From Zopfochytrium polystomum (taxonomy: Eukaryota > Chytridiomycota > Chytridiomycetes > Chytridiales > Chytridiaceae): 15,879 bases of DNA. The notes under the pieces were generated by a model. That model made no database searches. It had not been told where the DNA came from and saw only the letters and a program-made list of their open reading frames with translations. Shown here in pieces: positions 15,762 through 15,879 of the stretch. How positions within the stretch are numbered: the stretch's first letter is position 1; each line of letters begins with the position of its first letter. The DNA lies in the NCBI GenBank assembly GCA_025765615.1, contig JAIVFJ010000664.1:1-15879 (forward strand), in the 5' to 3' direction. The position numbers and the translations under genes were made by a program.

Positions 15762-15879
15762 ACTGACCGACTGACCGACTGCTGACCGACTGACGGGCTG
15801 CTGACCGACTGACTGGCTGGCTGCTGACCGACGGGCTGACCGACTGACCGGCTCTGCAAGCTGACTGACTGTCCAACTG
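15762..15879. repeat. Degenerate tetranucleotide repeat (CTGA/CCGA)
   Basis: Alternating ctga and ccga words with occasional ctg, cggg and ctgg interruptions run to the window end. The tract is preceded by an A-rich linker (about 15751-15762). It is unrelated to the satellite it abuts and is probably longer than the window shows. Confidence 0.9.

Noticed and set aside
1..15879. rRNA genes or telomere repeats
   Set aside because: No stretch resembles conserved 18S, 28S, 5.8S or 5S motifs; TTAGGC/TTAGGG-type tandem arrays are absent. The cttaggg in the 743-bp satellite occurs once per unit as part of a dyad.
1..15879. Bacterial genes or operons
   Set aside because: No ribosome-binding-site-led long frames, no gene-dense layout, and long homopolymers and satellites dominate.

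Overview
This window is eukaryotic nuclear repeat DNA. I find no protein-coding gene, rRNA, tRNA or CRISPR array that I can defend. The signs of a eukaryotic heterochromatin-like or intergenic region are: nested tandem repeats at several scales; long homopolymer tracts (G21, G16, G15, T26, A15 and C8-C10); CCA-type microsatellites; no compact gene/operon layout; and open reading frames that shift frame from one repeat unit to the next. I cannot name the species. Poly-G tracts and such arrays occur in some nematodes and protists, but nothing here is diagnostic.

Layout, left to right. (1) 1-818: G-rich DNA with two copies of a ~389-bp unit. A third copy of its 198-bp core lies at 3287-3484. (2) 819-1856: mostly single-copy sequence with T26 at 971-996 and no recognisable gene. 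(3) 1857-2540: a 64-bp satellite of ten units that alternate between two variants, i.e. a 128-bp higher-order repeat (AB)x5, bounded by G15 and G16. (4) 2541-3257: low-copy sequence that may hold a poly(A)-tailed insertion, followed by short G-rich repeats.

(5) 3554-10807: the most organised part. A ~339-bp conserved module carries a C-run, an 8-bp-arm hairpin, a TATATATG element, a 24-bp direct repeat and a palindrome. Five full copies and several truncated ones are separated by arrays of a ~131-bp monomer (39 monomers in all, 6 to 11 between consecutive modules). Each array ends in a CCA microsatellite. The large-scale period is 1.08-1.76 kb. The plan resembles spacer-promoter plus enhancer-repeat DNA such as an rDNA intergenic spacer, but no rRNA sequence is visible, so that is only an architectural analogy.

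(6) 10808-11351: a junction region with three copies of a ~17-bp motif, one of them inverted. (7) 11352-15745: another satellite, with long units of 743/754 bp and short units of 424/435 bp ordered long-long-short, giving a ~1.92-kb higher-order repeat. Every unit has a strong 10-12-bp-arm dyad, and an 11-bp insertion is present or absent in near-strict alternation. (8) 15762-15879: a degenerate tetranucleotide repeat (CTGA/CCGA) that runs to the window end.

The window therefore contains at least three sequence-unrelated satellite systems side by side, each with higher-order structure. Any function would be at DNA level (chromatin, replication, transcription of non-coding RNA), and this is inference.
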